A stretch of 6,167 nucleotides of DNA, taken from Eudoraea sp. (GTDB lineage Bacteria; Bacteroidota; Bacteroidia; Flavobacteriales; Flavobacteriaceae). Of this stretch, positions 5,549-6,167 are shown one piece after another. The position numbers and the translations under genes were made by a program. The first letter of the stretch is position 1. Each line of letters starts with the position of its first letter. The notes under the pieces were generated by a model, which was given only the letters and a program-made list of their open reading frames with translations, had not been told where the DNA came from and ran no database searches. The DNA lies in the NCBI GenBank assembly GCA_013042925.1, contig JABDPH010000062.1:1-6167 (forward strand), given 5' to 3'.

Positions 5549-6167
5549 ATGAAGAAACATATTCCGCAGTTTATTACCATGCTTAATATTTTATGTGGAT
5601 GTATTGCAACAGTATTTGCCGTTTTAAATAAGTTGGAGCTGGCCGCAATTTTTGTTTTTCTGGGAATTATTTTTGATTTCTTTGACGGTTTGGCCGCAAG
5701 ATTGCTTGATTCCCAGAGCGAATTAGGAATCCAGCTCGATTCACTGGCCGATGTTATTACAAGTGGTCTTGTTCCGGGCATCGTGATGTTTCAGCTACTG
5801 GCTATGTCTCAAACGGGAGGTTGGAATCTGGAATTCTCCGATAATTCAAATGCTTTAACCTGGACCGGAATAAAAATATCGTTTCTTCCTTTTTTTGGCT
5901 TTTTGATTACTTTGGCTTCAGCCTATAGATTGGCGAAATTCAATATAGATGAAAATCAGGTTACTACCTTTATTGGCCTTCCTACTCCGGCAAATGCCTT
6001 ATTTATACTATCCCTTCCATTGATTCTATTAGACCAGGGCAATGATTTTTTAAGTCAGATAATTTTAAATCCATGGTTTCTGATTATTATCACACTTCTG
6101 AGTTCTTATCTGTTAAATTCGAGAATAGAATTATTTGCCTTAAAATTTGAAAACTGGAGTTTTAAGG
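5549..6167 (+). CDS. pssA: CDP-diacylglycerol-serine O-phosphatidyltransferase (3' end cut)
   Basis: This integral inner-membrane enzyme condenses CDP-diacylglycerol with L-serine to phosphatidylserine, which is then decarboxylated to phosphatidylethanolamine. The first 206 codons are present; relatives are about 235-245 residues by my recollection, so a few dozen codons are missing at the right edge. The CDP-alcohol phosphatidyltransferase signature DxxDGxxAR(x8)GxxxDxxxD is complete: Asp43, Asp46, Gly47, Arg51, Gly60, Asp64, Asp68; these aspartates bind metal and substrate. The start MKKHIPQFITMLNILCG and the later FIGLPTPANA (141-150) are typical of bacterial type II PssA. Hydrophobic helices lie at roughly 12-26, 31-45, 70-86, 109-126, 147-162 and 173-190. 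The ATG at 5549 fits the family start. About 94 bp separate it from the divergent lnb start; I found no convincing plus-strand promoter there. Confidence 0.95.
   Translation, partial: MKKHIPQFITMLNILCGCIATVFAVLNKLELAAIFVFLGIIFDFFDGLAARLLDSQSELGIQLDSLADVITSGLVPGIVMFQLLAMSQTGGWNLEFSDNSNALTWTGIKISFLPFFGFLITLASAYRLAKFNIDENQVTTFIGLPTPANALFILSLPLILLDQGNDFLSQIILNPWFLIIITLLSSYLLNSRIELFALKFENWSFK

Noticed and set aside
5497..5781. Minus-strand reading frame of 94 residues
   Set aside because: It is antisense to the well-supported pssA gene and shows no recognisable domain.

Overview
The window reads as a low-GC, Bacteroidota-type chromosome, most likely class Flavobacteriia. The evidence is protein style (an extended SecA N-terminus, a DUF2795 protein, an Lnb/DUF4105-family protein), the lack of Shine-Dalgarno sequences at most starts, a good match to the Bacteroidota promoter (TTG, about 19 bp, TAnnTTTG) and an A/T-flanked intrinsic terminator. 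No tRNA, rRNA, CRISPR array, insertion sequence or phage gene was seen. This is ordinary core-genome territory, with one decayed gene and several small features that are easy to miss.

Layout: all genes from 1 to about 5454 lie on the minus strand, so transcription runs right to left; the last gene runs the other way. In transcription order: (i) an Lnb-type membrane protein (5454-4252), probably the lipoprotein N-acyltransferase, with a non-ATG start; (ii) an ABC-F ATPase of the Uup type (4252-2378), joined to it by a TAATG stop/start overlap; (iii) a broken class I SAM-dependent methyltransferase (2330-1831), frameshifted in a T7 run and lacking the SAM-binding core; (iv) an unlabelled 46-residue single-pass membrane protein (1797-1657); (v) a PduO-type cob(I)alamin adenosyltransferase (1564-989). 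Gaps within this set are -1 to 92 bp, so it may be one operon. Next come a stand-alone 74-residue DUF2795 gene (853-629) with its own promoter and terminator, and then the first 138 codons of secA (416-1, cut by the window edge). Divergent from lnb, on the plus strand, is pssA (5549 to the right edge), CDP-diacylglycerol-serine O-phosphatidyltransferase, lacking only its C-terminus.

Functionally, both ends concern the cell envelope. PssA makes phosphatidylserine, the precursor of phosphatidylethanolamine; Lnb is expected to use a phospholipid acyl chain to finish lipoproteins; SecA drives pre-protein export. The middle genes are housekeeping (translation-associated ABC-F, cobalamin cofactor maturation).

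I did not find an undescribed defence or mobile system. The items most worth a second look are the methyltransferase remnant, whose frame break lies exactly on an in-phase U UUU UUA heptamer; a pair of ATTGCAAT palindromes 42 bp apart around a possible secA promoter; the 46-residue membrane protein; and the start site and neighbourhood of lnb.
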